DNA of 64,000 nt, from NCBI GenBank assembly GCA_937925695.1, contig CALAMD010000055.1:119713-183712 (forward strand). The letters are read 5' to 3'. The stretch comes from an uncultured Bacillaceae bacterium (GTDB lineage: Bacteria; Bacillota; Bacilli; Bacillales; Amphibacillaceae). Below, in pieces: positions 1 to 9,510 of this stretch. Both the position numbers and the translations under genes were made by a program. Each line of letters begins with the position of its first letter. The first letter of the stretch is position 1. The notes beneath the pieces were generated by a model. It was not told where the DNA came from. It did not search any database and saw only the letters and a list, made by a program, of their open reading frames with translations.

Positions 1-76
1 TATCAAAAAATGTCGAAAAATGCTGTCAATTAATAATATCTGATTGCTAATTTAAGAGATTTGCCTCGTTTAAAAT

Positions 77-118
77 AATACTCTTTGTTTTACAAACAAG
101 AGTGTTATTTTTATTTTT
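77..118 (+). terminator. Rho-independent terminator of an upstream gene
   Basis: An imperfect stem (AATACTCTTTGTTT pairing with AAACAAGAGTGTT) is followed by a T-rich tail. It would end a gene lying left of the window. In B. subtilis the gene before aroF is cheR, but nothing here identifies it. Confidence 0.6.
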
Positions 119-142
119 AATCTACCAAAAACATTTAATCCA

Positions 143-171
143 TTGCAAAATCATTCATTTACACTTATAAT
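143..171 (+). promoter_or_regulatory. Candidate SigA promoter of the aromatic operon
   Basis: TTGCAA, a 17-base spacer and a perfect TATAAT (166-171) lie about 90 bases before aroC. A second overlapping possibility is TTTACA (158-163), 17 bases, TATTTT (181-186). No T-box or TRAP-like leader was seen between the promoter and aroC. Confidence 0.5.
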
Positions 172-262
172 TATAAGTTATATTTTATATGCATAAATAT
201 TTTGAAATATGAGTCATTGATAATGGTACTCACATTGATTATACGTAAATGGAGGAATGATC

Positions 263-1429
263 ATGCGTTATTTAACAGCTGGTGAATCACATGGTAAACA
301 ATTAACGACAATTATTGAAGGTGTTCCTGCTCGGATGCCGTTACTGAAAGAAGACATTGACGAATCATTACTGCGCAGACAAAAGGGGTATGGGCGTGGT
401 CGACGCATGCAAATTGAAAAAGATCTAGTTGAAATTATGAGTGGGGTTCGCCATGGCTATACATTAGGTTCGCCAATATCTTTAGTTGTACATAATGATG
501 ATTTTAAAGCCTGGACAAAAATTATGGGCGAGGAACCAATCGATGAAGATGAGAAAATTCGTCGTGTGGTTACTAGACCAAGACCAGGTCATGCTGATTT
601 AAATGGTGCGTTAAAATATGGTCATCGTGATATGCGAAATGTGTTAGAAAGATCATCTGCCCGGGAAACTACTGCCCGTGTAGCTGCTGGTGCTGTCGCC
701 AAAATTTTATTAAGACATTTAGGCATTGAAGTAGTTGGTTATGTAAAAGAAATTGCCGGTATTCGAGCCGATGATGACTTAACATTAACGATGAAAGAAC
801 GTCAAGATATATCCGAAGCATCACCTGTGAGAACATTGGACAAAAACGTTGAACAACAAATGATGGATGCCATTGATCAGGCAAAAGCAGATGGTGATTC
901 TATTGGTGGAGTTGTCGAAGTATATGTTGAAGGCATGCCAGCTGGAGTCGGATCATATGTACACTATGATCGCAAATTAGATGGCCGGATTGCAGGAGCT
1001 GTTATGAGTATTAATGCCTTTAAAGGTGTTGAATTTGGTATTGGCTTTGAGGCTGCTCGTAAGCCTGGTAGTGAAGTACATGATGAAATTGCTTGGAATG
1101 AAGAACAAGGTTATTATCGTAAATCGAATCGCCTCGGTGGTTTTGAAGGTGGAATGACAAATGGAATGCCAATTGTTGTCAAAGGCGTGATGAAACCAAT
1201 TCCAACCCTTTATAAACCATTGCAAAGTGTTGACATTGAAACGAAAGAACCATTCAATGCCAGTATCGAACGTTCGGATTCATGTGCAGTACCAGCCGCT
1301 GCCGTAGTCATGGAACACGTTGTCGCCTTTGAATTAGCAAAAGCCATAACAGAACAGTTTTCAAGTGACCAGTTTCCGCAATTGAAAAAAGCAGTTGATC
1401 AATATCGTGAAGAAATTAGGTTGTTTTAA
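263..1429 (+). CDS. aroC: Chorismate synthase
   Basis: This enzyme converts 5-enolpyruvylshikimate-3-phosphate to chorismate with reduced FMN, the last common step of aromatic amino acid synthesis. The product of 388 residues has the usual family length. The N-terminal [10 protein letters not shown], the [11 protein letters not shown] region and the [13 protein letters not shown] segment near residue 130 are family signatures, as is the [13 protein letters not shown] stretch near the C-terminus. An ATG at 257 abuts the GGAGG (251-255), so the ATG at 263, seven bases away, is the better start. Its stop overlaps the aroB ATG by one base. It corresponds to B. subtilis aroF. Confidence 0.97.
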   Translation: MRYLTAGESHGKQLTTIIEGVPARMPLLKEDIDESLLRRQKGYGRGRRMQIEKDLVEIMSGVRHGYTLGSPISLVVHNDDFKAWTKIMGEEPIDEDEKIRRVVTRPRPGHADLNGALKYGHRDMRNVLERSSARETTARVAAGAVAKILLRHLGIEVVGYVKEIAGIRADDDLTLTMKERQDISEASPVRTLDKNVEQQMMDAIDQAKADGDSIGGVVEVYVEGMPAGVGSYVHYDRKLDGRIAGAVMSINAFKGVEFGIGFEAARKPGSEVHDEIAWNEEQGYYRKSNRLGGFEGGMTNGMPIVVKGVMKPIPTLYKPLQSVDIETKEPFNASIERSDSCAVPAAAVVMEHVVAFELAKAITEQFSSDQFPQLKKAVDQYREEIRLF

Positions 1430-2499
1430 TGAAAAAGTTAACAGTTCAATCAAGTACAAACCGATATCAAGTCGTAATCGGTCAGAATATTCGCTTTCAC
1501 CTCCAAGAATTCATCGATAAACAATACTCAGCTATTATGATCATTACCGATGAAACCGTCGAAAAGTTATATTTATCAGATATTAAAGAAAACTTTTCTA
1601 ATCAGACCATCTACACAGCTGTTGTACCTAGTGGGGAACAGTCAAAAAGCTTTGACTATTATTATGAGTTACAAACAAAAGCCATTCAGAACGGCCTCGA
1701 TCGAAAGTCGTTGATTATAGCCCTAGGTGGTGGAGTTGTTGGAGATTTAGCGGGATTTGTAGCTGCTACATTTTTACGAGGCATCGACTATATTCAAGTA
1801 CCAACAACGATTCTCGCCCATGATAGTAGTGTAGGTGGAAAAGTAGCAATCAATCATGAATTAGGTAAAAACTTAATTGGAAGTTTTTATCCACCTCAAG
1901 CAGTCATTTATGATGTACATACATTACAAACATTGAGTGAGAGCGAAGTCAGATCTGGTTATGCAGAGCTTATAAAAGAGGCTTTAATCGCTGATCAACA
2001 CTTTTTTCAATCCTTAATCAATACTGATTTACAGAAAATTACTCCTGATCAATTACAAGAACATCTTTATGCGGGGATTAAGATTAAAAGAGATATTGTC
2101 GAAGCAGACGAAAAAGAAGCTGGCGAACGGATGTTTCTCAATTTAGGTCATACATTGGCCCATGCACTAGAAGCCGAACTCGGTTATGGCAAATTGACAC
2201 ATGGTGAGGCAGTCGCAATTGGCTTACTATTTGCCATGCTAGTAAGTGAACAATTATATAAAAGTCCATTACCATATGATCAATTATTAACTTGGTTAAA
2301 GAACAACAATTATCCGCTTCAGCTAACAGAAATTTCAGTAGATAAAATTATCCAAAAAATGAAACTTGATAAAAAAGTAGTTCAGCAGACAATCCAAATG
2401 GTTTTATTAAAACAGATCGGTGAACCTGTTGTGACAGAAATGAGTGATGAAGCATTGACTACATATTTAACAAGATTTTTAAGAGAGTTGGTGAAATGA
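1429..2499 (+). CDS. aroB: 3-dehydroquinate synthase
   Basis: This enzyme cyclises DAHP to 3-dehydroquinate, the second step of the shikimate pathway, using NAD+ and a divalent metal. The 356-residue length fits the family. The glycine-rich GGGVVGDLAGF, the VPTTILAHDSSVGGK block near residues 125-140 and the metal-binding NLGHTLAHALE and HGEAVAIG stretches are visible. Translation is probably coupled to aroC, since the start ATG overlaps its stop (TAATG). Its own stop overlaps the aroH start by four bases. Confidence 0.97.
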   Translation: MKKLTVQSSTNRYQVVIGQNIRFHLQEFIDKQYSAIMIITDETVEKLYLSDIKENFSNQTIYTAVVPSGEQSKSFDYYYELQTKAIQNGLDRKSLIIALGGGVVGDLAGFVAATFLRGIDYIQVPTTILAHDSSVGGKVAINHELGKNLIGSFYPPQAVIYDVHTLQTLSESEVRSGYAELIKEALIADQHFFQSLINTDLQKITPDQLQEHLYAGIKIKRDIVEADEKEAGERMFLNLGHTLAHALEAELGYGKLTHGEAVAIGLLFAMLVSEQLYKSPLPYDQLLTWLKNNNYPLQLTEISVDKIIQKMKLDKKVVQQTIQMVLLKQIGEPVVTEMSDEALTTYLTRFLRELVK

Positions 2500-2876
2500 T
2501 GACGAGAGGTGTACGAGGTGCTACCACTGTTACAAATAATGATGCGGAAGAAATCATAACTAATACGAAACATTTACTTGAAGAAATGATCGATAAAAAT
2601 AATATTCATCCAGAAGAGGTTTCACATGTTTTTATTTCAGTTACCAACGATATCAATGCAACATTTCCAGCACAAGCATTGCGACAGTTACCAGGATGGA
2701 AGTTTGTTCCGGTCATGTGTATGCGTGAGATAGATGTTCCTGGAAGTTTACCTAAATGTATCCGAGTGATGATGGTGATTAATACTGATAAAAACCAAAA
2801 AGAAATTGATCATGTATTCCACCATGAAGCGATTAAATTACGACCTGATCTAATTTCAGAGGAAGGGGATCGCTAA
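2496..2876 (+). CDS. aroH: Chorismate mutase, AroH class
   Basis: This monofunctional chorismate mutase rearranges chorismate to prephenate, committing it to phenylalanine and tyrosine. The 126 residues and the opening RGVRGATTV match the trimeric AroH fold of B. subtilis rather than the helical AroQ type. ARG-type active-site residues are seen in the N-terminal RGxRGA and in the later MCMREIDVPGSLPKCIR segment. It starts inside the aroB stop region (ATGATG), and its stop shares one base with hisC. In B. subtilis trpEDCFBA lies between aroH and hisC; here they touch. Confidence 0.95.
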   Translation: MMTRGVRGATTVTNNDAEEIITNTKHLLEEMIDKNNIHPEEVSHVFISVTNDINATFPAQALRQLPGWKFVPVMCMREIDVPGSLPKCIRVMMVINTDKNQKEIDHVFHHEAIKLRPDLISEEGDR

Positions 2877-3970
2877 TGTTTGGTAAAGAGGTACTCAAAG
2901 AACTATCACCCTATCAGCAAGGTAAACAAATAGAAGAAATTAAAGCCCAATATCAATTAGATCAAGTAGTCAAATTATCTTCAAATGAAAACCCCTATGG
3001 ATTTTCTGAGCGCGTGAAAGAAGTCCTACAAAACCAATTGGATTTATTGCATATTTATCCTGATGGTTATGCAAGTAAACTGAGAACGGCACTTGCCAAT
3101 CAGTTAGGGGTTGAAGAACAACAGTTAGTATTTGGAAGTGGCTCTGATGAATTAATTCAAATTATTTGTCGTACTTTTCTTTATGATGGCACAAATACAG
3201 TCATGGCCACGCCGACCTTCACCCAATATAAACATCATAGTTTAATCGAAGGTGCTGAAATTGTAGAGGTACCAACGAAAGATGGCTATCATCAATTAGA
3301 TGAGATGATTATGGCTATTAATGATATGACTAAAGTTGTTTGGATTTGTGCACCAGATAATCCAAGCGGAACAATGATTCATAAAAATGACTTACTTGAT
3401 TTCTTGAAACAATGTCCAAGTCATGTGATCGTAGTCTTAGATGAAGCTTATTACGAATATATCGATCCTGACCATAGGATAGATGGGATAGATTTGCTTA
3501 AAACTTATCCAAATTTAGTCTTACTAAGAACGTTTTCGAAAGCATATGGCATAGCAGCCTTACGTATTGGTTACGCGATAACAAGTGAACAAGTTGCTGA
3601 CAAGTTAAATGTCGTTCGCGGACCCTTTAATACAACGACACTGACACAGGAAGCCGCCCTTAGTGCACTTTTTGATCAGTCATTTATTCATGAAACAGTT
3701 ACCAAAAACAAACGAGTTAAACAATTATTTCAACGTTCATTAGCTGACATTGGTTGGGAGTATTATCCTTCCCAAACAAATTTTGTATTAGTTAAAACCC
3801 CAATTAGTGGTCTTGAAGTTTTTGACTACTTGATTAGGTATGGATACATTGTTCGGCCTGGGGAATTACTTGGCTATCCTAATACAATTCGAGTAACGAT
3901 TGGCACAGAAGAGGATATGTTGTCGTTATCAAAAGTTATTTTGCAACTAGATAATGAAACTAAAAAATGA
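2876..3970 (+). CDS. hisC: Histidinol-phosphate / aromatic aminotransferase
   Basis: This PLP-dependent class I/II aminotransferase makes histidinol phosphate and, in Bacillus, also transaminates phenylpyruvate and hydroxyphenylpyruvate for Phe and Tyr synthesis. The 364 residues show the N-terminal LSSNENPYG substrate loop, the DNPSGT turn, the VLDEAYYEY cofactor strand and the Schiff-base lysine in TFSKAYGIAALRIGY. Its position between aroH and tyrA fits the dual aromatic role known in B. subtilis. The ATG overlaps the aroH stop (TAATG), pointing to coupled translation. Confidence 0.95.
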   Translation: MFGKEVLKELSPYQQGKQIEEIKAQYQLDQVVKLSSNENPYGFSERVKEVLQNQLDLLHIYPDGYASKLRTALANQLGVEEQQLVFGSGSDELIQIICRTFLYDGTNTVMATPTFTQYKHHSLIEGAEIVEVPTKDGYHQLDEMIMAINDMTKVVWICAPDNPSGTMIHKNDLLDFLKQCPSHVIVVLDEAYYEYIDPDHRIDGIDLLKTYPNLVLLRTFSKAYGIAALRIGYAITSEQVADKLNVVRGPFNTTTLTQEAALSALFDQSFIHETVTKNKRVKQLFQRSLADIGWEYYPSQTNFVLVKTPISGLEVFDYLIRYGYIVRPGELLGYPNTIRVTIGTEEDMLSLSKVILQLDNETKK

Positions 3971-3979
3971 GGTATGTCC

Positions 3980-5080
3980 ATGACTAAAACAATATTCATT
4001 GCTGGTCTTGGATTGATCGGTGGTAGTATTGCTAAGGCAATTTCCCAAACAAACGATTATTGTATCATTGGCTATGATACAAATGTAAAAGCATCAAAAT
4101 ATGCCTTATCACAGCAGATTATCGATATCCAAGCCCATAATTTTAACGAAGCAGCTAAACAAGCTGATGTGATTATTTTAGCTACACCGATTTCAGAAAC
4201 AATTAAATTATTAAAGACCTTAGATCAGATTAATTTTACCCATGAAGTTATCGTAACAGATGTATCATCTGTTAAAGGATCAATCATGGCGGTTGCTAAT
4301 GAATTATCGAACGAAAAAATTGTCTTTATTGGTGGCCATCCAATGGCAGGTTCACATAAAACGGGTATTCAAGCTGCCAAAGAACATTTATTTGAAAATG
4401 CTATTTATGTGTTAACACCTACTCATAATTGTTCAAATACAAAGGTAGCAGAATTAAAAGAAATATTAGCAGGAACGAAGAGTCATTTTATCATTTTAAA
4501 ACCTGAAGAACACGATGAAATGACTAGTGTCATCTCTCATTTCCCCCATTTAATTGCATCATCACTTGTACATCAAGCACGGAAATGGGAACAAAAACAT
4601 GCTTATATTCCAGATTTAGCAGCAGGGGGATTTCGTGATATAACTCGAATAGCATCCAGCAATCCAAAGTTATGGCAAGATATTTTTTATCATAATGGCC
4701 GTAAAATGATTAGTTTACTCGATGAATGGATTAAAGAAATGACGAGCCTCAAAAAAATGTTAGCTGAAAATCAAAAAGAACAAATGATCAATTACTTAAC
4801 AACTGCTAAAGATTATCGGGATGGATTAAATAAAGACAAAAAAGGTGCGATTCCATCTTTTTATGATTTTTATGTTGATATTAAAGACCAACCAGGTGCA
4901 ATTGCCCTCGTTGTACAAATCTTAGCAGTAAAAGAAATTAATATAAAAAACATTCAAATTTTAGAAATTAGAGATGGCATTAACGGTGCATTACGAATCA
5001 GTGTACCAACAAAAGAAGCCCAATCTGAAAGTGTAAAATTATTAACTAAACACGGCTATGATGTGACCGTTGCAGATTAA
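3980..5080 (+). CDS. tyrA: Prephenate dehydrogenase with C-terminal ACT domain
   Basis: This enzyme oxidatively decarboxylates prephenate to 4-hydroxyphenylpyruvate in tyrosine synthesis. A Rossmann motif GLGLIGGSIA sits at the very N-terminus, GGHPMAGSHKTG near residue 115 is the prephenate-site signature, and the last ~75 residues (from FYDFYVDIKDQPGA) form an ACT domain, the usual tyrosine-sensing module. An ATG at 3974 directly abuts the GAGGT, so the ATG at 3980 is preferred. The gap to hisC is under ten bases. Confidence 0.94.
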   Translation: MTKTIFIAGLGLIGGSIAKAISQTNDYCIIGYDTNVKASKYALSQQIIDIQAHNFNEAAKQADVIILATPISETIKLLKTLDQINFTHEVIVTDVSSVKGSIMAVANELSNEKIVFIGGHPMAGSHKTGIQAAKEHLFENAIYVLTPTHNCSNTKVAELKEILAGTKSHFIILKPEEHDEMTSVISHFPHLIASSLVHQARKWEQKHAYIPDLAAGGFRDITRIASSNPKLWQDIFYHNGRKMISLLDEWIKEMTSLKKMLAENQKEQMINYLTTAKDYRDGLNKDKKGAIPSFYDFYVDIKDQPGAIALVVQILAVKEINIKNIQILEIRDGINGALRISVPTKEAQSESVKLLTKHGYDVTVAD

Positions 5081-5104
5081 TGATAAACAGGGAAGTGAAT
5101 AATA

Positions 5105-6400
5105 TTGGCTAAATTAACACGTAGACCGTTGCAAAGTCCAATAACCGGTGAAATTGAAGTACCAGGTGATAAATCAATTTCTCATCGCGCTATTATGCTA
5201 GGATCTTTAGCAAAGGGAACAACTGTCATTACGAACTTTTTAAATGGTGAAGATTGTCTGCGAACAGTCGAAGCTTTTCGCGCATTAGGTGTAGAGATTG
5301 AGCAGCAAGGAACAACCATCACCATTCAAAGCAACGGAATGAATGAACTAAAAGAACCAACCAGTCCATTGTACTTTGGGAATTCGGGGACAACTGCCCG
5401 GTTAATGCTTGGGATATTATCTGGTTTACCTTTTTTTACGACGATCTATGGTGATCCCTATTTAACGCAACGTCCTATGGATCGAGTAACAAACCCATTA
5501 CAGAAAATGGGTGTAACCCTCGATGGACGCAGCGAGAAAAGATTTTTACCAATCTCTATTCGTGGGGGCAATTTAACAGGTATCCATTATGAATTACCAG
5601 TAAAAAGTGCACAAGTTAAATCAGCCATTTTACTTGCAGGTTTATTTGCCAATGGTGAAACAACCGTGGTCGAAAAAACCAAGACTAGAGACCATACAGA
5701 GAATTTATTAACAGCATTTGGTGCTGATATTAAGAGGACAAATAATGAAATCACCATAACAAATAAACAACCTCTCGTTGCTACAGATGTATTTGTTCCA
5801 GGTGACATTTCTTCAGCAGCCTTTTTATTAGTTGCAGCTGCCATTGTTCCAAATAGTGAGTTAACGATTAAAAAGGTCGGTTTAAACGAAACACGTACTG
5901 GTATCATCGATGTCCTACAAGCGATGGGGGCATCATGTGAGATCACTAATGTGCAACGATTAAATGGGGAAGTCTACGGTGATATACACATCCGCTATCA
6001 AGAATTAACGGGCACAACGATTGCAGGTGATATCATACCGCGACTAATTGATGAGTTGCCGATCATTGCCTTATTGGCTACCCAAGCAGAAGGGAAAACA
6101 ATTATCCGTGACGCAGAAGAACTACGTGTAAAAGAAACAGATCGCATTGCTGCAGTTGTCGATGTATTATCAACCCTTGGGGCAAACATTGAAGCAACGA
6201 AAGATGGCATGATCATTCAGGGAAAAACACCGTTAACTGGTGGCGAAATATCCGCTTATCACGATCATCGAATCGCGATGATGGGTGTGGTGGCATCTTT
6301 AATAGCTAAAGGCCCTGTTACCCTTGATGATGATTCATCAATTGCGATCTCCTATCCTACATTTTTTGAAGATCTAAGTGCAATCTCGAAAACCTATTAA
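5105..6400 (+). CDS. aroA: 3-phosphoshikimate 1-carboxyvinyltransferase (EPSP synthase)
   Basis: This enzyme transfers the enolpyruvyl group of PEP to shikimate-3-phosphate. The 431-residue product contains GDKSISHRAIMLG near residue 20, GNSGTTARLMLGIL near 90, LPVKSAQVKSAILLAG near 165 and RVKETDRIAA near 343. It starts at TTG 5105 after GGAAGTG (5091-5097). It is the last gene of the aromatic block and corresponds to B. subtilis aroE. No clear hairpin follows it before the TPR gene. Confidence 0.96.
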   Translation: MAKLTRRPLQSPITGEIEVPGDKSISHRAIMLGSLAKGTTVITNFLNGEDCLRTVEAFRALGVEIEQQGTTITIQSNGMNELKEPTSPLYFGNSGTTARLMLGILSGLPFFTTIYGDPYLTQRPMDRVTNPLQKMGVTLDGRSEKRFLPISIRGGNLTGIHYELPVKSAQVKSAILLAGLFANGETTVVEKTKTRDHTENLLTAFGADIKRTNNEITITNKQPLVATDVFVPGDISSAAFLLVAAAIVPNSELTIKKVGLNETRTGIIDVLQAMGASCEITNVQRLNGEVYGDIHIRYQELTGTTIAGDIIPRLIDELPIIALLATQAEGKTIIRDAEELRVKETDRIAAVVDVLSTLGANIEATKDGMIIQGKTPLTGGEISAYHDHRIAMMGVVASLIAKGPVTLDDDSSIAISYPTFFEDLSAISKTY

Positions 6401-6449
6401 TCAGGCTTGTTCATCACCAGCATTTATCTGGATTCTTACTCTTTTACTA

Positions 6450-6458
6450 TGTTAAAAT
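6450..6458 (+). promoter_or_regulatory. Possible extended -10 before the TPR gene
   Basis: TGTTAAAAT lies about 40 bases before the TPR gene and reads as an extended -10 element; no convincing -35 was found. Confidence 0.25.
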
Positions 6459-6497
6459 TTATAGACTGAAACGATATGTAAAGAGAGGATGCACTAC

Positions 6498-7760
6498 ATG
6501 GATTTTATTTTCGAAGCAATGCAATTGATGGAGAATAAGGAAACGAAACGTGCCCTCAAACTAATAAACGATCAACTGCCAAATGCAAATGATGAGCAAA
6601 AATACGCCATTGTAGAATTCTATTTACAATGGGGTTTTTTTGAAGAAGCAAAGGAACTATTACATGTTTTAATCCGCCAATATCCTGATGAATCAGAACT
6701 AAAGGTTTTACTAGCGAACATTTATATTGATTTAGAAAATGACCAAGAGGCCATTCAGTTATTAAATGAAGTTCGAGAAGGTGACCCTTCCTATGAACAA
6801 GCCCTTCTGCAACTTGCTGATCTATATCAGTCACAAGGATTGTTTGAAGTGGCAGAACAAAAATTATTACAAGCGAAGCAAATCAATCCCGATGAAATTA
6901 TAATTGATTTGGCCCTTGGTGAATTTTATTTTTCAATTGCTGAATATCCAAAAGCGGTTCTTTATTATGAGAGAATCATTGAACAAACAAAAGAAGTGGC
7001 TAACATTTCAATTACCGCTCGTTTAGCTGAAGCGTTAGCATCATCTGGTCAATATGAACAAGCCCTCCATTATTATGAACAACTAGATAGCGATGATCCG
7101 GATCTATTATTTAAATTTGGATTAACCGCCTATCATACTGATCGGAAAGATTTGGCTATTCAGGTTTGGAATCAAGTACTAGAAATTGATGAATATTATC
7201 ACACTGTATATTATGAGTTAGCCAATACCTATCATGAAGAGGGTATGTTACCAGAGGCCTATCGTATCAGTCAACAGGGTATTCAAAAAGATAATTTCAA
7301 TAAAGAACTATTTTATTTAGCTGGCGTTATTGCCTATGAGTTAGAAAAATACGATGAAAGTGAAAAACATCTATCCAATGCTGTCGCTTTAGATCCCGAT
7401 TATCTTGATGCTGGTTTATTCTTAATCAAAATGTATAAAGAGGAAGACGATTACGATAAAATTGTGGATTTCATCAGTGATTTACAAGCCCAAGGAACCA
7501 CAGATCCAATGTATCAATGGGAATTGGCAAGTGCATACAGCGAACTTGATGATTATGATTTAGCTGCTGAACATTATGAAGAAGCCTATTCTTACTTAAA
7601 TCATAACAGTGATTTTTTAAAAGAGTATGGCTATTTTCTCGTTGAATATGGCCAAGTACAACAAGCCATACCTATATTAAAAGCATATCTAAATTATGAA
7701 CCGACAGATCTGGACATGCAAGATTATCTCGAACGATTGGAAGATATTTATGAAGAGTAA
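6498..7760 (+). CDS. ypiA: Tetratricopeptide repeat protein (YpiA type)
   Basis: The product of about 420 residues consists almost wholly of TPR helices: repeated units such as YEQALLQLADLY, YPKAVLYYERII, YEQALHYYEQL and YDLAAEHYEEAY run through the chain. No signal peptide or membrane segment is present, so it should be a cytoplasmic scaffold. Its place between aroA and ypiB matches B. subtilis ypiA; the molecular role is unknown. The ATG at 6489 abuts the AGAGAGG, so the ATG at 6498 is the likelier start. The chain is strongly acidic towards the C-terminus. Confidence 0.88.
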   Translation: MDFIFEAMQLMENKETKRALKLINDQLPNANDEQKYAIVEFYLQWGFFEEAKELLHVLIRQYPDESELKVLLANIYIDLENDQEAIQLLNEVREGDPSYEQALLQLADLYQSQGLFEVAEQKLLQAKQINPDEIIIDLALGEFYFSIAEYPKAVLYYERIIEQTKEVANISITARLAEALASSGQYEQALHYYEQLDSDDPDLLFKFGLTAYHTDRKDLAIQVWNQVLEIDEYYHTVYYELANTYHEEGMLPEAYRISQQGIQKDNFNKELFYLAGVIAYELEKYDESEKHLSNAVALDPDYLDAGLFLIKMYKEEDDYDKIVDFISDLQAQGTTDPMYQWELASAYSELDDYDLAAEHYEEAYSYLNHNSDFLKEYGYFLVEYGQVQQAIPILKAYLNYEPTDLDMQDYLERLEDIYEE

Positions 7761-7774
7761 GGGGGAGCACGATA

Positions 7775-8329
7775 GTGAATCGTGATATTCCTATTCAAGC
7801 TAAAAAAGATTTTATTCAAATGATTTTAAAGCAATATGAATTAAAAAACCTTGCTAGTAAATGGATTTTAGAATACGTATTAGTGAATGACCATTTACTA
7901 GTCAATAGTCATTTTGTAAAAGACGCTAGTCACTGTCCACGAGGCATTATGATCAGTACGACCTGTTCACCAAGAGTTGGATTTCGTTTTCATAAAAAAC
8001 ATGTTGTTACTTTTGATGTTGATAAGGCTTTTCATGATTTAAGATTTAACAAAGATGAACCGATGTATTGGCAAATTAATTTTCATCAAGCAGAAAAAAA
8101 TCCACAATATATCGCCATATTAGCAGACAATCCTTATGCACCTGAGTACAAAACATTACAAAAACAAGATGAAATCATTGCTAACCATTTACTTACAAAA
8201 ATTATGTTTGAAGAGCGAGAATCTGTTTTAAAAAAACAGATTGATCGCTCATTGGATGAACATGATCGAAATAAATTTTATCAGCTCACAAATGAATTAA
8301 AGCAATTGTATGAGCTTTATAAAGGATAA
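7775..8329 (+). CDS. ypiB: YpiB family protein (UPF0302; ReoY homologue)
   Basis: The 184 residues, the GTG start after AAGGGGGAG and the position after ypiA identify the YpiB family. The Listeria homologue ReoY is known to act with ReoM in ClpCP-dependent degradation of MurA, so a role in controlling peptidoglycan precursor supply is inferred here. A GIMISTTCSPRVGFRFHKKHV stretch forms the conserved centre, and the last 50 residues look helical. No membrane segment is seen. Confidence 0.85.
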   Translation: MNRDIPIQAKKDFIQMILKQYELKNLASKWILEYVLVNDHLLVNSHFVKDASHCPRGIMISTTCSPRVGFRFHKKHVVTFDVDKAFHDLRFNKDEPMYWQINFHQAEKNPQYIAILADNPYAPEYKTLQKQDEIIANHLLTKIMFEERESVLKKQIDRSLDEHDRNKFYQLTNELKQLYELYKG

Positions 8330-8372
8330 CAATTACTGTATTAGTTATTAAACAAGTCGAGGGTGAGTGCAG

Positions 8373-8831
8373 TTGAAATGGATTAAAGCCGATTTAGAAA
8401 AGTACCTTCAGGAGAAGAAATATATTGATACGTTATTAGTTCCACTCTTGCCCATCTCTTTTTCAAATGATCCTGAATTAACTAACTTAGCTTATAAAAC
8501 GAATTTATTGACAACGTTATCAAATGAACTAGAACGAGAATTAGCAGGCAGGTTGTTCCAAACGCCACCATATTTTTATCTTGAGGGAACCGAACGAAGT
8601 AAGGAGATTGAACGTCTTAATGAATGGATAATGGATGCATGTAAACAACCATTTAAGCATACGTTTATTGTGACCCATGATATGAGTTGGAAAAAGAATG
8701 AACAGGCTTTAACAGGTACTTTGTTATGGATACCAAGTTTAACGTCTGTAGATCCACAAGCAGACGAATATAAAACATTTATCCGTAGTCAAGTTGAACA
8801 GTTGGTAGAATTTATTCGTTCATATTGGTAA
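8373..8831 (+). CDS. ypiF: YpiF family protein (DUF2487)
   Basis: This is a small cytoplasmic protein of about 152 residues of unknown function, placed by context and by its opening MKWIKADLEKYL as YpiF (DUF2487). In B. subtilis ypiF likewise sits between ypiB and qcrA. TTG 8373 is seven to nine bases behind the GAGGGTGA element and is preferred to GTG 8367, which nearly touches it. The region LLVPLLPISF followed by an ELER-rich helix is the recognisable part. Confidence 0.75.
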   Translation: MKWIKADLEKYLQEKKYIDTLLVPLLPISFSNDPELTNLAYKTNLLTTLSNELERELAGRLFQTPPYFYLEGTERSKEIERLNEWIMDACKQPFKHTFIVTHDMSWKKNEQALTGTLLWIPSLTSVDPQADEYKTFIRSQVEQLVEFIRSYW

Positions 8832-8907
8832 TATTTTTGTTTTTTCATTGCTTGTTTCCTATTTTAAAAGTTTTATACTATTAACATAATAATAACCGTG
8901 CAAATAA

Positions 8908-8936
8908 TTGACCAAATGTTCAGATTAGGCTATGAT
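8908..8936 (+). promoter_or_regulatory. SigA promoter of qcrABC
   Basis: TTGACC (8908-8913), a 17-base spacer and TATGAT (8931-8936) give 5/6 matches in each box. It lies 56 bases before the qcrA start. Confidence 0.7.
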
Positions 8937-8991
8937 AATGGTGTCCTAGTAAATTCATGTGCCCGTGAAAAAAATAGAGGGGGGGAGAAGC

Positions 8992-9504
8992 ATGAACGAG
9001 AAAAAACAACAAGTTTCCCGTCGGCAGTTTTTAAATTATACACTAACGGGTGTAGGCGGATTCATGGCAGCAGGTGTGTTAGTCCCAATGTTAAGATTCG
9101 CTGTTGATCCAGTCTTACAACCTTCATCAAAGGGTGATTTTGTAAACGTTGGCTTAGCTGTAGAAGATATTACGTCTGAGCCGCAACGAATCGAATGGCA
9201 AGTCGTACAAGAAGATGCATGGAATAAATCAGAAGTAACTAAAGTAGCATGGGTATTTAGAAATGATGATGGTGAGATTATTGCTCATTCCCCAATTTGT
9301 AAGCATCTCGGATGCTTCGTCACTTGGGAAGGTAGTGAGGACTATCCAAACGAATATTTTTGTCCTTGTCATGATGGTCGCTATTATAAGGATGGTACGA
9401 ATGTTCCAAACACACCTCCAATGGCGCCGTTAGATGAATATGAACAAAGGATAGAAAATGGGATGTTATATCTTGGAGATCCAAAACCTAGAGGGGAGGC
9501 ATAA
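8992..9504 (+). CDS. qcrA: Menaquinol-cytochrome c reductase Rieske iron-sulfur subunit
   Basis: This is the [2Fe-2S] subunit of the bc complex, taking electrons from menaquinol on the outer face of the membrane. The 170 residues begin with a twin-arginine motif (SRRQFL, residues 9-14) and a hydrophobic anchor, so export by Tat is expected; tatA-tatC lie in this window at 42.7-43.7 kb. The cluster ligands are CKHLGC and CPCHDG. The start ATG 8992 follows a very strong run of G bases (AGAGGGGGGGAGAAG). It is the first gene of qcrABC. Confidence 0.96.
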   Translation: MNEKKQQVSRRQFLNYTLTGVGGFMAAGVLVPMLRFAVDPVLQPSSKGDFVNVGLAVEDITSEPQRIEWQVVQEDAWNKSEVTKVAWVFRNDDGEIIAHSPICKHLGCFVTWEGSEDYPNEYFCPCHDGRYYKDGTNVPNTPPMAPLDEYEQRIENGMLYLGDPKPRGEA

Positions 9505-9510
9505 TCAAAC

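Noticed and set aside
5587..6216. Long minus-strand open frames within aroA
   Set aside because: They are antisense to a gene with clear catalytic motifs, lack ribosome sites and have no recognisable domain.
8898..9107. Small frame overlapping the start of qcrA
   Set aside because: No ribosome site, runs through the qcrA ribosome site and the twin-arginine coding region in another frame.
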